A stretch of DNA of 64,000 nt from Ascidia mentula (Eukaryota > Chordata > Ascidiacea > Phlebobranchia > Ascidiidae), in NCBI GenBank assembly GCA_947561715.1, contig OX387197.1:997001-1061000 (forward strand). The letters are read 5' to 3'. Position 1 is the stretch's first letter, and every line of letters begins with the position of its first letter. A program made the translations under genes and the position numbers. Under the pieces are notes generated by a model. The model did not search any database, was not told the DNA's origin, and saw only the letters and a program-made list of their open reading frames with translations. This document shows, piece after piece, positions 1 through 13,581 of this stretch.

Positions 1-1481
1 CGATGCAGATAAAAAATAAAGAATTATTTTGTCAGTGTTATTGAGAGTTTTTAGGGGTTTTGAAAATCCTGCTATTGCTGGTTTGATCATAGACAACTGT
101 TGGTTTGATGTTCAGTTGAAAATATGATTTTGGTCAACATACATTGCTGAAGCCGAAAGAAATTTTTTTACAGATTGTTTTTAAAGAATCAAAAGGAAGT
201 CGAAATATTACTATTATGTTGTAGAAAATTGACTGAATGCAATGAAACAAAACGCAATTTTGCCAAATCATATCATTGCTGTTGTAAACAGGATTGCGTA
301 ACAATGGTCACGAGATTGCGTCACTTTGGTAGGCGGGGAATGCGTCATGATGCGCTACGAAGTCGCTGTAGCGATCAAATATGTTTGACCTTTGGTTACT
401 ACTGAAAGGAGCGACATCTTTTGTGTTCCGTGTTTTGTAATTGTATTTATGTTGCGAGGCTGTTGCTGTGTTTGCTCGAGCGATGATTTCGCCATGGTTG
501 TGTTATTATTTACATGTGATGGTTTGTTCTAGTTATCGCTATATAATAACTCGAGAGTATCGGCACAAAATTATTGAATGGACGATCAGCTGATTTAACC
601 AGCTGTCTCGCCCATTATTATCAGCTGATCGACAGATGGATTGTTAAACTGATCCAGTCAGGTGACTGCTAAGTCATAAAAAATCGTATTCCGATTAAAT
701 AATATTAAGAGATAAGAATGTAGGCTACTTACAGTGAGCATAAAGCAACATTATTGTGTTGTTTGAAAAAGCACCAGCCATTTTGTTTGGTATTACTTTG
801 TACATTATTTTTATTGGTAGATTCCAAAAATTATGATTATTCAGCGAAAAGTTATATACTTACTAATTAATTATTTCACCAATTATAAAATTTAGGTAGT
901 CTAATTGTAATAATGCTACCTAAAAATAAACGTAGGTGGCACAATTATAATATATTATAGTTTTGATCTCCTAATAAGTTACAAACACTTTTTCTAAATC
1001 ACACAATGTAAACATTAACAATGATCAAAAAATAAGTGCCCATCTATAAATAATCTGTCAAAAAGTACAAATTAACCACCAATTTTTATGTAGGTTTGTG
1101 CCTTGCGTACTTTATCAAACTAGGATTATGGCCTAACAGGCCTCTGAGCCCATTTATTTTTGCTTGTTGCATCACCATGCTACTACGTAACTACAAGTGT
1201 TGGTGGTGCACAAACGGACCACTGGATTACAACGACGACACTGATCTTCCCACAACCTGCCTCTGTATCTCCACCCAACCTATGTGCTAATATGGATTTT
1301 AAAGGTTAGCTCGTCACTTATATATAACTGAGATTACTTTGTGGTAATAGTCGCTTGTGGTACCAACAAGGAGTTTAATAGCAGAACTAGTTTTTGTGTG
1401 ATCTCAGATGCCAAAAAATCAAGATTGTTTGTGTGGTAATTGTTACTGTCATGTTTGATGTCACAATAAGAATTTTATAAA
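1..1481. other. Upstream region of the KIAA0232-like gene
   Basis: No convincing coding exon is seen. The stretch is AT-rich with short unrelated open frames. Around 578-640 the 10-base palindrome ATCAGCTGAT recurs in two places, giving a short imperfect inverted repeat. The promoter and any 5' non-coding exon of the + strand gene starting at 1482 probably lie here, but no TATA box or start site can be assigned from sequence alone. Confidence 0.5.
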
Positions 1482-4400
1482 ATGTTTAAAGCAGAAACAG
1501 TGCATCAAGCCAGCATTGCTTCTCTACAACGATGGCTTGCGTCTGAACTTGAACTGCATAAAATTGATGCGGTCATTTACACGCGACACGTTCTCGACAT
1601 ATTTCTTAACTCTCGTCACACCAACGATCTTCACCTTGCAGAAAAAGAGGCAAATATTTTTGCCAAATTGCCCGGCTCCAAAAACAGGTGTGTATAATCT
1701 AATGCACAGTGTGTAAATGTGATAAACTATTCTACTATGCCTTTAGTTGTTTGTGTATGGTTTATTGCCAAATAATACTTCACAAACTTGGGGTTTTACA
1801 TACTGTAGCTGTAGAAAAATAATCTGGGTGAAGGAATGTTTTTCTGTGCCCCAAACGTGACACATGTTTTTTCTTTGTGTTAGGAAACCAAAACAAAAAT
1901 ACAACAAGAGAACCAACTCATTTAATATTGCTGACGAGATATTGCTGAAGAAGGAGATGGCTGCAAAATGCCTGCTCTCGGCTGTCGATAAAAACAATGA
2001 CGATGTAGTAAATGACGCAGCTATCAAAAAACTAATTGAAAATCTTTGCTCCAAGCTAAACGAGCTTAACATGCTGAATGGTAAGTTGCACAAAATGGAT
2101 TTACTACTGGTTTCATGCACTCAGTCAATCTGATTGTGAATGATTCACTGCCATGAAGTTGTTATTACAAAACACTTATAAACATTGAAATTATAAATAT
2201 TGAAAAATTTTAGTAACATTGCTAATGTTTCCAGGATGAAAAGTGGTGTTGAAATTTTAATCAAAGTAATATTAGATCAAACTGGTGAGCACTGTTTATA
2301 ATCGGATGTTGAACAATGTTGCTTTCCACTTTAGTTGACAGTTTGAATTACTTCCTGTCGCGATTAGTTTCCTGTTCTATAACATGAACAACAGTAAACA
2401 TGTACACATTCTCTGACGATAACATATTTTGTTTCACGTTGTTACTCAGTTAATACAGATCTAAATACAATCTGTAAAGAAATGGCTTGATTTTGTGCGT
2501 GAGACCTTTGTTTGTTGCGATAAGCTTGAATGAGTTTATATTTGATGTTTATTTAGTCATCGTTTAAATACCAATATTCAACAAATGCTGAGGTGCAATT
2601 GTACTTGTCTGTCACCATGATACCTCATCCACCCACATGACCAGGGCTGTCACAAGAATTAATGTGAAAAGTATTCATAGCTATGTCGTCGTGCAGTAAT
2701 TATTGTGCAGCATGACGAGTTTATGGGGGTTCACTATGCCCATAACTGTAATGGATTTAACTACCAGTAAATATGCATTAGAGGGCTTATGTTAGGCCAG
2801 TCTTACCCCTTGAAAATTTTAAGCACTTTAATGTCAACTTAATGCTAGGAGTTCTTGGTATTTGTTTTGCTCAAAAACATTTGGGTGTTTTTTGTGCATT
2901 TACAAAACGAACCCTAGTTTAAATGTCCTCAACAACTTTTGATCAAGTCCACATTACAGTAACAAAGATTTAAATATGTTCACGTCCAACGCAGAATCAA
3001 AGTCAAGTTCAAGTTCAGATGAAGAACACACGACCAAGAAGCAACGTTCACTCTCACTCCCAAACAAACAACGTGAAAAATACCAAGATGCCTTTCCCCT
3101 GCTGTTTGCTGCCTCCAATGGTGAAAATATTCAAGCCAACGTAAATTCTGTCTGGGGAACAAAACCATTGTAAGTAACCAAACCCTTTTAGTTGGATTTG
3201 TGACTTCTTGTTTAGATCAGAACATTCGTGTTAATGTGTGGTTGTCAAGTGCACTGTTTTCTGTCAGCTGTTTGCTGTAGAATTATCCTCCCTGTTTTGA
3301 AACAATAGGATTTTTTATGGTTTAAGTCTTCTTTATAATGGCATTAACAATGTTCTTGACTCAATATGTAAATTTCCAAATGTTTGTTTTATTTCGTAGT
3401 GAGGTTTGTAAAGTTTACCATGACGACGATTAAAATAACTGCATAACAATCCAACCTTTCAGAACAATTGATATAAATTGTGTTTCTGTACAACTTACTG
3501 TTGGTGGATACTTTAACTGTTGATTTGTTCCCAGATTCCAGAACGCACAAGACACAGAAAAAAGCAAAGAAACTTCTGAAAAACCCAAAGAAACCAGCAA
3601 ACCCAACCAATCAGCGACCAGATCAAGAACATCAAGACATTATCATCGACACAAACTATCACAGGATGGCTCTGCACGGGCATCAAAACGTGCACACAAC
3701 ACCAGCAAAATATCCACCAGCAAGTTTTCACAAAAGCAAGGTTGGCAAGCCAGACAGCAGATGAATAAGATTAGTAACATGTTCCAAAGCAGAACCACAA
3801 TGCACCAAAAATATGACAAAAGAGGAAAAAATCCCCAAAGCAGTAAAAGAAATGTGAACAAAATGCAGAAAGAATGGGTTTTAGAGACCGGGTCTAGTTC
3901 TGGTTATGCTGGTGTTAAGGATGGTGTGAAAAAACAACCAATCTGTAAGAAGATTTCAGCACCAGCTGTGTTAGAGTCCGCTCAATTTGAACCTCCTCAA
4001 CTTGGTTTCCAAATGTTTGATTTTAATACGCCAGAATGCTGGAAGTTCACAAGACAAGAAAGCAGCGAAAAGTCAGTGGAGGAAGCCCCAAAATTACAGA
4101 GTAAATGGTTTCGGGATCCAGAATCCGGCTTCCTAGAGTTCGATCCTGGAAAAAAATCCCCAAGCACCAAATCTCCGAAAACTTCACTTCAATTGGATGA
4201 GATAGTAAGTGACGAAGACCATGGATCAACATCAGAAAGTTGGCTGTGGTGTCCTTCACCATCACTTTGGGAGGATGATGAATCTTCATCTCCTGGGGTG
4301 GTTGCAAGTCGCCTGGAAACCATGTACCGTCCCAACCATGCTGACTCACCTGAAGCTGGGCAACTCTGGGAGGATTACAAGGCAATTTTCACTGATGTGG

Positions 4401-6591
4401 AGCAGGATCTTCAGAAGTGCCTTGAGGAGAGCGATGATTCAGAGGATTTGGATGATCATCTTCCCCAACAAGTTGAAAGTATTTTAAACTCAATTTGGAC
4501 GGAAGAAAGCAACTTTCCGCTCGAAGTGAATGCAGGCGTTCAAGCAAGTGATGAAAATGGAAATTATCTAAAACCAGACGCAAAGTTTTGTGAAAAGGAA
4601 TCTTGCGTCGACACTTCTTGCCTTTCTTGTTCAGTCCTAAAGACGTCGTTGGAAGGAGAAGGAGTGGATTTTCACGCTCTCGACTCTTCTATCAGCCGAG
4701 ATCTGGCGCTCCTCCACCAACAGATCGATGCAATTTCAGAAAATCTTCACTCGTTTAGCGAGAAGGCTGATGTTGGAATGGATTTGTCGAGGAAGCAAAT
4801 CTGGTTGAGAAATTCCAAGGGTTGTGACTATGGTTGGCCAGCAGAGTTTCTTCGTGGAATGCAACAAAATCAAGTGTTTTCTGACTACGGAAAGTGGTCT
4901 GAATGGGATGACTTTGCTGATGGGGAGTTTGGTAACCATGGTGACAAGACACACTTGATGCACGATTTTTTTGCCGATATGACTTCCACAGTGATTGAGT
5001 CGGCAAACTTGCAGTGGCTCAACTGGAGTTACATCAACCCTATGATGGACATTGATCGTCTCCTCCACTTCCAAACTACATCAGATGATGAGCTCGGTCA
5101 ACATCAGAGTAAAGAAGACGAGGAGGATCCCAGCTTCATTTCAGCGCTCGTCCAAAGTGTCCTTGAGTATGCAACCGATGCTGAAGATCAAAACCCTTTG
5201 ATGCTACGAGTCGATGTTGCAGAACACACAATGCTTGATGTTGACTGCCCTCTTCCTCATCCTGAAGATCAACTTCAGTTGTTTCCTCCAGACTCTCGCA
5301 ACCTCCAGGAGAAGTCCCAAAATTTGGCCGACTGTGTAACGGAGAACGAGGCATGGAAAACTTCTCTTCGCATCGGCAACATGTGGCAAGCGATCGCTGG
5401 AATACGTCCTGTTGATATCGTGTACAGCGAGAAGCACAACCCCACTGGCCCATGTGTGCTTCAGCCATCAGCAATGACTCATTTTAGGTAAGTTTTGTTG
5501 CTTCAAAATCCATCCACAATTAAGTTGATGAACTTTATCCTTACTACCATTCAGTCTCTAAATAACAATATCATTGTTATTTTATGGGCACTTTAAACCT
5601 AGACTACTAACATAACTTTATTTCAAATACTATTTGTATTTTGTGAAACAATACTATAAGTCTTTGTTCAAAATGTCAAAACGTTGTTGTGATAACAATC
5701 AAATATTATTCATACCAGACCCATTCATCAAAGTGACGAGAATGAAAACAACGCAACAGAAAACTCAGCCACATTTGAAACAAACACTTCTTATCATGGT
5801 ATTATCTCCATTAACTTGAACAAGACAAGTAAAAATCATCATTAATTTATTTTGTACGACTTGCTTAGTAGCTGTAGAGGAATCTAGCCCTCGGTTAGGC
5901 ATTGTTGTGTTATCTGCGACAGCAAATTACTTGGTTCGCATATATCATGAAGCAACAAGGCTCAGATTGAAGTCAGCAGATTTATTTGTAAAAAATCGAT
6001 TTCGCTAAATTTATTTTGTTTATATTTAAGTGGACACACTTTTGTCTTAGTGGTCAGAATTTTCCTTCTAATACTTTTCCTGTTTAGATGTTTTCAGTGG
6101 ATCCTACATGGCTGACATCTCGCCTAAAAAGCAGCAGTCGAGCAATCTACACAGTGAAGCTGTTGAGTTCCAACTAAAGAGCATCGAAAAAGGTTAAAAG
6201 TGTTTGTGTTGTACCCTTGTAATTTCCAGTTTTAGTAATTGGCTGTCTGAAAGTTGTGTCAACATTATTGGATGTGCCTGAAATCTTGACTGTTTAAATA
6301 ATATCCATTGCAAGTGTGACAATACTCTTTCAACTTTTCAAACATCTGATGAAAAATGTAAGGAATGTGCTGTAACCACACGTAGAATCTCGTGTTTTCT
6401 TTAAACCAGAAATCGGAAAGTTGTTGTTCGAAAACCCTTCGTGTAACGATGGAATCCAAAAGATCTGTCCCAAAAAACCTGGTCTGGATAAATCTCAACA
6501 AACGGGAATGTTCGAGCACCAGATCCAACTGATGGACAACGACCTTGAGAATGAGCTTGCAGGTCGTCCACCCAAAGCTAATTCGCGCTGA
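1482..6591 (+). CDS. KIAA0232: KIAA0232-like protein, 7 coding exons, 974 aa
   Basis: Exons read as 1482-1687, 1884-2080, 2968-3169, 3535-5487, 5719-5798, 6088-6192 and 6410-6591. All have GT-AG borders and matching phases, and together they give 975 codons including TGA. Recognition rests on the N-terminus: the frame has LQRWLASELELHKIDAVIYT followed by RHVLDIFL, close to human KIAA0232 as I remember it (a short helical block with GIDAMIYTRYVL). Exon 2 has a KK.MAAKCLLSA and LIEELCSKL-type block, and exon 3 has a YQDAFPLLF block with a Trp (VWG) soon after. Exon 4 (651 codons) is acidic, Ser-rich and mostly disordered in look, with a KWFRDPESGF motif matching the family LWYTEPI-type motif. 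It is shorter than the human protein (about 1,400 aa). The molecular function of this family is not established. ATG 1482 is the first in frame and precedes the conserved block. A possible ATTAAA poly(A) signal lies at 6606. Part of exons 4-5 is copied at 14874-16098. Confidence 0.85.
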
Positions 6592-6846
6592 CTGCTCTCT
6601 TATATATTAAATACCAAACACAAAAAAATATTTTCTATTGCTAATGTGAACAGTGCTAATTGTTTTTTAGTTTAGTGCGTTGTTGGCGCTTGCCTGAGAT
6701 TTGCTTGAAAATATGCATGAGTGAGTTTTCTTCAACAAATGCATGTTAATATATCCCAGTTAATAGTTAAATAATATGTTTATTATTTGGATTGAAAAAC
6801 ACCTAAGACATTTTTTGCCAAGAATTCATGCCTTGATTGTTAAGTT

Positions 6847-7080
6847 CAGGGTTTCTCAACTGGTTGGGGTCCATAGGGCCGTTGGACCATTTTTTTGGTA
6901 CTATGTGAACTCCGTGACGAATGTAAAGAAATTTCATTGGTGGCAACCCTTCATAAAATAAACATAATCACAAATTATTGTTTTAAAAAGTCTCGTGTTC
7001 CCACTTGATTGGTCCCTTTGGGGCCCTTGTTTAGTCATTGTGGTGCCCTAGGGGTTCATTGTCCCCAGTTGAGAACCCTG
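6847..7080. mobile_element. Short hAT-type MITE
   Basis: The two ends are inverted repeats: the left begins CAGGGTTTCTCAACTGG and the right, read on the other strand, begins CAGGGTTCTCAACTGGGG. The CAGGG..TCTCAAC start is typical of hAT-superfamily ends. The element is flanked by an imperfect 8-bp target duplication, gttaagtt at 6839-6846 and gttacatt at 7081-7088 (6 of 8 match), and 8 bp is the hAT length. At 234 bp with no open frame it is non-autonomous. The mismatches in the ends and target site suggest it is not very recent. Confidence 0.75.
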
Positions 7081-7088
7081 GTTACATT

Positions 7089-8745
7089 GAATACCACGTT
7101 GTCATCCTAAAACCTGATCAGTCACTCAAATTTGGTTGGCAAGTCATCCACTTCTTCCTCCCAGTATGCGACGTCTAATATTAGCGACATCTGATGTGTG
7201 TTACATTGTACAACTTTTTGCATGTGTATTTTTTTCTTTCATTTAGGAACACATTATTTTTCATGTTTATATTGTTACCCCACCCCAGTGTACATATACA
7301 TATTTATTTACTCCTGTATGTACATGATTAGTTGGTGTATGTGCGTCAAATAGGTGGATCGCCCCCTGCATTATAGTATCCTGTATATATTGTACATAAA
7401 AGTTATTGTCATGTGTTTGTTTGGATATCTTTGGTGGATAAAATCTCCTCTAATTCAACCTGTTGTGGATCTTGAATCTGCTGACTTAATGTTCCCCACC
7501 ATCTCCAAAAAACTCAATATTTGGTTAATTGACGTGCTTTGTACGTTTGTTCATCCTAATTCTGTTGCATGTTGTTGTGGTTTATTGTCATTAGATGGTT
7601 TTTCATATGTTACCCGAAAAGTGAAATTACCCAAACCGTTAAATAACCAATAGTTAATTTTGTGGTTATTTGTTTTTACCGCAACGAATGTGGTGAAATA
7701 TGCTGGTAAAATATCTACAAATGTAAAAACACGGATGTGGATTTTTTGTGTCGTCAGTGGCAACTGATGTTGTTTTGTGTTCAGCTGATTAACTGACGGT
7801 TTAATTGTTTTGGAATTCTGGAATCTGCCCAATTTCTACAAATTGTAAATGTGTTAATTTTGTTGAGGAAATTTAGAACATAAATTTATAAAATACCCAA
7901 CCTTCATGATATATGATTTCTGTGGTTCTGTTTCCCAAGTTTTTTTGCCTTGCTGAGTTTTATTTTTCCCACTCAATATTTCCAGTTACGTTTTGTTCAA
8001 AGTAATTTTAATTGTTTAAAAAAATCTACAACAATTCTTCTGTGAACTTTCGGTGCCTCAGATATTTTGTGGAAAATGTAAAAATAAAACGACGGCAATG
8101 ATATATCAGGTGTGAAGCAGTTTGTGATGTCCTAAATGAGCATACTATCACCCAGCAATATGAAAACAAATGGTGACAAATTGTCTAACCTAGACTTATG
8201 GCTAGTTTCCAACGTCCTAACACCCCGCTCTAGTCCAATTTGTTTGTAAGTGAATGGCTAGATCATAAACCTCCTTCTTGCGATTATTTGACCAAAGCAG
8301 TGCACTTCTTGTCAAATATTTTTCACTGCACTAAATTTACTCAACTAAGAAGTAATGGCATTACAGGTTTAAACTTTTAACTCCGCTTTTGTGATTATCC
8401 TATACAGAAACTAATTTGATATTTGCACAACAAAGAACAGGAATTAGTTTCTATTTTAAAAACTGAAGGATGACTGTATTGTAAATCCAAACAGATGTTA
8501 TATTCTGTAAACTTAAGAAGTATTAATTTTTTTTTAATTTGTAGGATATTTTACAAATGAAACAACATACGACTCGGAAACAGCGGTTGCATAGAATAGC
8601 AGTGCATAAAAAGTAGACGCTAAAATTATTGCTTGTTGCTTTATAATACAACAAATAGAAATTATATGTGACACAAGAAAAGGTAATTAATGAAACGATA
8701 TGAATTTAAAAGCCTATTGTGGTCACAGTTTGAAATAGACACAAT
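7089..8745. other. Intergenic region between the KIAA0232-like gene and Kelch gene A
   Basis: No gene is recognised. The part from about 8140 rightward resembles 16100-17150, the 3' flank of Kelch gene B, at a clearly lower level than the exons. It is therefore shared 3' flank of the duplicated Kelch unit. Both genes converge here (+ strand gene ending at 6591, - strand gene ending at 8746), so the 3' ends and poly(A) sites of both should fall in this stretch. Confidence 0.5.
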
Positions 8746-11700
8746 TTACATGGAAACAACAGTAGCACCATAAACCACTTTTTCAGTTTCAAAACAAAAT
8801 GTCCAAACATCAGAAGTTGAATCGTAAACTTCAACTGATCTTAGGCCTTGATTATTGCTGTCACATCTGAGCAATTTTTTTGAAAAGAAAACATATTTTC
8901 AATCATATAATGGCAACTTCTAATTAATCCTGGTATTTAAACAAAACCGATGTTTTGTTAACAATTCTTTATGGACACCTACTCTAAACATTGTCTTAAT
9001 TCGATGGAAATAGTTCGTGCTTTCACAAGTGAAGTAATTGGATATGGAAAATTATTAATAAATATAATTATGTTAAAACAAAAATTTACCAATAAATGCT
9101 GCTTAAATTATCGCACACACAGAGATAGAAACATTCCTATGGACTAAGCATAAAAAATGCCTAGATTGTCAAACAATGTGATTTACTGGGATAGAAAATT
9201 TTATACAACATTACAAAAAACACAAACCTTACCCCCCTATGACGTAGATCTTGTTTTGTAAAACACAAGCAGAGTGACCACGACGAGCAGTTTTGAGTGA
9301 TGCAACATATTCCCATTTGTCATCTCCAGGTTTGTATCGTTCAACCGTTGACGTGGGTTCGCCATCGTTGTCTACTCCTCCTTACGGAAAAGAAAGGAAA
9401 TTTTCTTACCCAATTACTTCTAAAACAAAATTAGTTTGTTCAATATTCTCATAATATTAATTACCCATAGCATAGATGTATCCATTCACCACAGCACAAG
9501 ACATTTGGCATCTGACTTCATTGAGGGAAGGGATTTCTTTCCATTCATCAGCTTCAGCATCATAACATTCACATGAATCTAAACGTTTCTTGCTTAGACC
9601 TCCAATGCAGTAAAGTTTGTCTGAAATGAAAGTCAGTATGAATGTGATTATTACAATATTTGTCTTAATGGGTTTACCTACTGGTCCTATAAAAAAAAAT
9701 TGTATGTGCAACAGAGCCAGAAAAATCAATGGGAGTTTTTAAAAAAAAACTGTAGAAAACGCAAACATCACAACAGACAAAATAATTCAATGGGGGAGTC
9801 CATCTTGACCTTCCCACAGATACACCCGATGCTTACTTGATATTACTGGTTTTAATTCTTTTTTTACCATAATTATTATCGTATACAAATCATTTGACAT
9901 TATTATTGTTACTCACCATTACAAACAACAGTAGCATGGTATGATCGCTCATGCAACATATTCCTCATCTTCTCCCACTTTTTGTTGGTGATGTCAAGTT
10001 TTTCACAACTTGATCCATTTCCACCAGTTACATAAATAACATCTGTAGATTGATGGAACATTACATAACATTCTGCAGTCCAAACCTTTCACAATATTTA
10101 AATATTTCACTGTATGCTTACACTAACAACAAACTTTTTGTTCCTTGCAGCCTGTTTTGAAAGTTTTGATATCAATCATCAACATAGTAAATACAAAATC
10201 TAAGTTTATTTATGTTTATATGTTAAATTCTGTAAAGCGATCTGTGGACAGTTCAAACAGTGGATGTTTATTGAGGAAAATATATTTCGCCTAAAAAAGG
10301 CATCATCAGTTTCCCCCACAGCCAAATTGAAAAAGCAGAAACAAAAACTTGAAGTACCTAATGCAAATAGCAGTGTAAGTTTATACAAAATTTTAATTTC
10401 TCTGTACCCGGTAGAGCATGCGCAGTAAAAAGTTTGGAATCAGTGAATGTTCACAGTAAGGACAATGTGTCAGTCATTGTTGAAAAATGTAAAAATTTGT
10501 CATATCATACGACATGCTCAAACCAAGTTACTTAAATCAATCTTTACTTCAGTGGCCGTGGTTAACATTTAATTTAAAAGTGGTTTACATTTACTTGTTG
10601 GACTCTTAGACCCACAGACCCATAAAAACCACAAAGATATTTACTTCTGTAGAAACTATCTCAAGAAAGTCAGATGTCATCGATGAGAAATCAAGTTGGG
10701 AGAAAAGATTCACAAACAATTCTTCACGTTTATGCAAAATTTTAATTTATATCTAACAAATATATTTTCTATGAATAAAATAGCAAATATAACATAAAGT
10801 CAGTATACTTCTAACAAACACTAATAGGCAAATCTTATTAAAAATCTGCATGACATGCACACTTGAAATAATAATATCTAGAATTTTAAAGAGGTATGTG
10901 GACATTTCTGGCATTAGATATGAACAACTATTTCAAGCAATGTGAGGAATAGTATATTTGCAATAATATTCAAATTTGTTTGATTCAATGCTGCCACAAA
11001 GGAAACTAGGTTTCCTGCCAAACACCCTAACTTTATATAATTTTTTGTCACATTTCTACAAGCTAATTTTGTTCTCAAATATCTGTAATTCTGATTTTTT
11101 GTTCCCTTGTTTGTTTTGTGTGAGAAGAGTTTTCAACTAACATACAGACCCCCAATTCGGGCACACATACTTAATGTATTTAACTTAACTTTATGCAACA
11201 TAATAGCAATGTGAAATATAATCTAAGTCAAATACCAACATACCTTTGACACATCCTGATCCACACCATTGTCTTTCTTCCAACATATCAGGCATTTTAC
11301 TCCAAGTATTTTCATCTAAATCCAAAACTTGACATTTCTTTCCACCACCATCATCACCATCACCACCTTCACCTCCCATGACATAAACCTTTCTCCCACA
11401 TCTTGTTGATGTCAAACAAGATCGACCGGGGTTTAATTCCTGTTCAACATCAAACAATTCAAACATTTACATACATTTTTTTCTAATAAAATTATACTTA
11501 TTTAATGAATTAAAACACAAAACCAAGTGCACTTACAGCAAGGTGCTTTGATTTCATTGCTTTGATGTTGTACACAAAACAATCTGATTTTGTGTAATAT
11601 CCACCAATTATGAGAAACTCTGTTTAAAAATCAGTGGTTAATGTTGGTGAAATAAATAAATATTCATATTTGTTGGCAAATAACTCACCCACGCACAACA

Positions 11701-13581
11701 ATTTTCTCACTAGTGTTTTAATGAGTTGTTTGGAACACTCCAAATGATTTTGCACCAAACTCTGTGAAGACAGTGCAACAATTAAGACACAAAAATTTAC
11801 AAAAGAAAAATAACAAAAACTACAAGAAACATTATTTAAAATTTGATTCAAAGCAAACACTGAGTGCCTTTAAGCAAGGTCATGCTACCTTCATCCTAGC
11901 AGGGCCAAATACCTTCCAGGTTAGACCACTAGCCACCTTCATATTTTTTATAGAGTTGTTTGATTTTGCTTCAAAAGTTTCATTTTTTTTTTCTGTACCC
12001 GGTAGAGCATGTGCAGTAAAAAGTTTGGAATCAGTGAATGTTCACAGTAAGGACAATGTGTCAGTCATTGTTGATAAATGTAAAAATTTGTCATATCATA
12101 CGACATGCTCAAACCAAGTTACTTAAATCAATCTTTACTTCAGTGGCCGTGGTTAACATTTAATTTAAAAGTGGTTTACATTTACTTGTTGGACTCTTAG
12201 ACCCACAGACCCATAAAAACCACAAAGATATTTACTTCTGTAGAAACTATCTCAAGAAAGTCAGATGTCATCGATGAGAGATCAAGTTGGGAGAAAAGAT
12301 TCACAAACAATTCTTCACGTTGATGAGGATTATAATTAACCCACTTCACAATTCCACTGAAAACAACTTCCTCACAATTCTACAAAAAACAATAATAAGG
12401 TTTACTGGAACAATGACTTTCAATCTTTAATAATATGACAACATATGAAATAAACAATTTTAACAGCAGAGGTGATTAAAAAAATATATCAACCAACTTA
12501 AACAAGGCTGGTTCCTAAATTTTGACAGAATCTGTTCCTCTACATGGCATTGTCATTCTATCAGCGACACTAATTTATGTCGATAGTTAGTCAATAATGT
12601 GAAACTTTTAAATTGAAGTCATCTACGTTTCCAACTTATACAATGACATTTTATTCATGTTGAATTGGCTTATATGTTTTTACCAGAAAAAAAGTAATTG
12701 TCCATCTATAAAATACAAATTAACAAACTATTTCGGGCAATTCTCTGTTCAAAAACAAACCTTTCCCCTCTGCTCTATGATTGCAGACATATCACCAACA
12801 TCTAGTTGCATGAAATCATCATGTTGTACAACTGTTGCAATGTTATCAACAATCATTTGGTTTAGATTCTTTTCCACATCAGCAAGATTGTATCGAGTAG
12901 CATAAGCTCTTAGCTTCAAACAGTTGTCGGTTGTGATATTATTCAAAATGAATTTTCTGCAAAGTGTCTTGAGATCTGAAACGAAAGATAATAATAAAAA
13001 ATAGTAGCATGGCAAAGAAATCTAAATCCACTTCGAATATTTATAAAAAAATCTCCATTTGTGTGTTTCCAAGATAATAAAACATTCAATTTTCTAATGT
13101 TTACATACCTTCAATTTGCATATAATCAGCATCTTCCAACACTTCCAATACATTTTTCTCTGTTATTTCAATATCACCAGTGTAAATATAATCTAATACA
13201 CTTTCCAGTCTTTTAGGTGGAATTTTGTCAAGATTTACCAAGTCAGCATATTTTTCTCTTAACTGTAACAAAAAATTTTCATAAAAAAACATAGAGACTG
13301 TGGGGTTTGGATACAAACCTCTGCACTAAACATTTTTTCAAAATACCCAGACATGGAAGCAACAATTCCATCATTCATTGCAAAGTTTTCTCCTTGGGAA
13401 CAAAGTGTTCGGTTGCAAAATCGCTTGGAACTTTTTCTGTCACTTTAACAGAAATTATTCAGTTAATTTTTCTTAATTAATTTTTGTGGGCATTCTTTAC
13501 ATTAAAAACAACAACTTACAGATTAAGATACTCCAAAATCTTCTGATTATGCACATTTCTTTCTTCTTGTGTTCGCTTCAT
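8746..13581 (-). CDS. Kelch gene A: BTB-BACK-Kelch protein, 12 exons, 533 aa
   Basis: Exons, 5' to 3' on the - strand: 13520-13581, 13319-13442, 13109-13262, 12761-12975, 12236-12379, 11689-11761, 11537-11619, 11244-11439, 9917-10042, 9465-9620, 9233-9380, 8746-8866. Phases fit throughout and no stop interrupts. Exons 1-3 (residues 1-113) form the BTB domain, ending in the typical RLESVLDYIYTGDIEI block. Exons 4-6 form BACK (about 114-258), with LRAYATRYNLADVEK and IVKWVNYNPHQREELF. Exons 7-12 give six Kelch blades, each with GG followed by a Tyr/Leu-Asp strand and a Trp (VMGG..DENTW, VTGG..NKKW, CIGG..ADEW, GDDKW, TSDVW). Such proteins usually recruit substrates to CUL3 ubiquitin ligases; that role is inferred from the family. 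In the BTB core the usual Asp and the His of the AHR motif are Asn (FCNRTLCSQG, FAMNDGIVA). Start ATG 13579-13581 is shared in position with genes B, D and E. Which human KLHL it matches cannot be told by eye. Confidence 0.9.
10379..10748. repeat. Intron-8 copy of part of exon 5 and its flank, with 21-bp direct repeats
   Basis: 10400-10730 is nearly identical to 11992-12321 in the same gene. The source piece is most of exon 5 plus about 240 bp of the following intron, and the copy sits in the intron between exons 8 and 9 in the same orientation. The copy is bordered by direct repeats gtttatacaaaattttaatt (10379) and gtttatgcaaaattttaatt (10728), one mismatch apart and not part of the source. 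This looks like a target-site duplication made when the fragment was inserted. The copied exon piece lacks its acceptor end and is probably not spliced. Confidence 0.8.

Noticed and set aside
578-640. Palindromic ATCAGCTGAT pairs as a possible regulatory site
   Set aside because: Short palindromes of this kind are common in AT-rich DNA and nothing links these to a known operator.
11764-12126. A 120-codon + strand open frame within gene A
   Set aside because: It overlaps intron 5 on the strand opposite to gene A, has no paralog conservation and no domain, and part of it is repeated only because of the local duplication.
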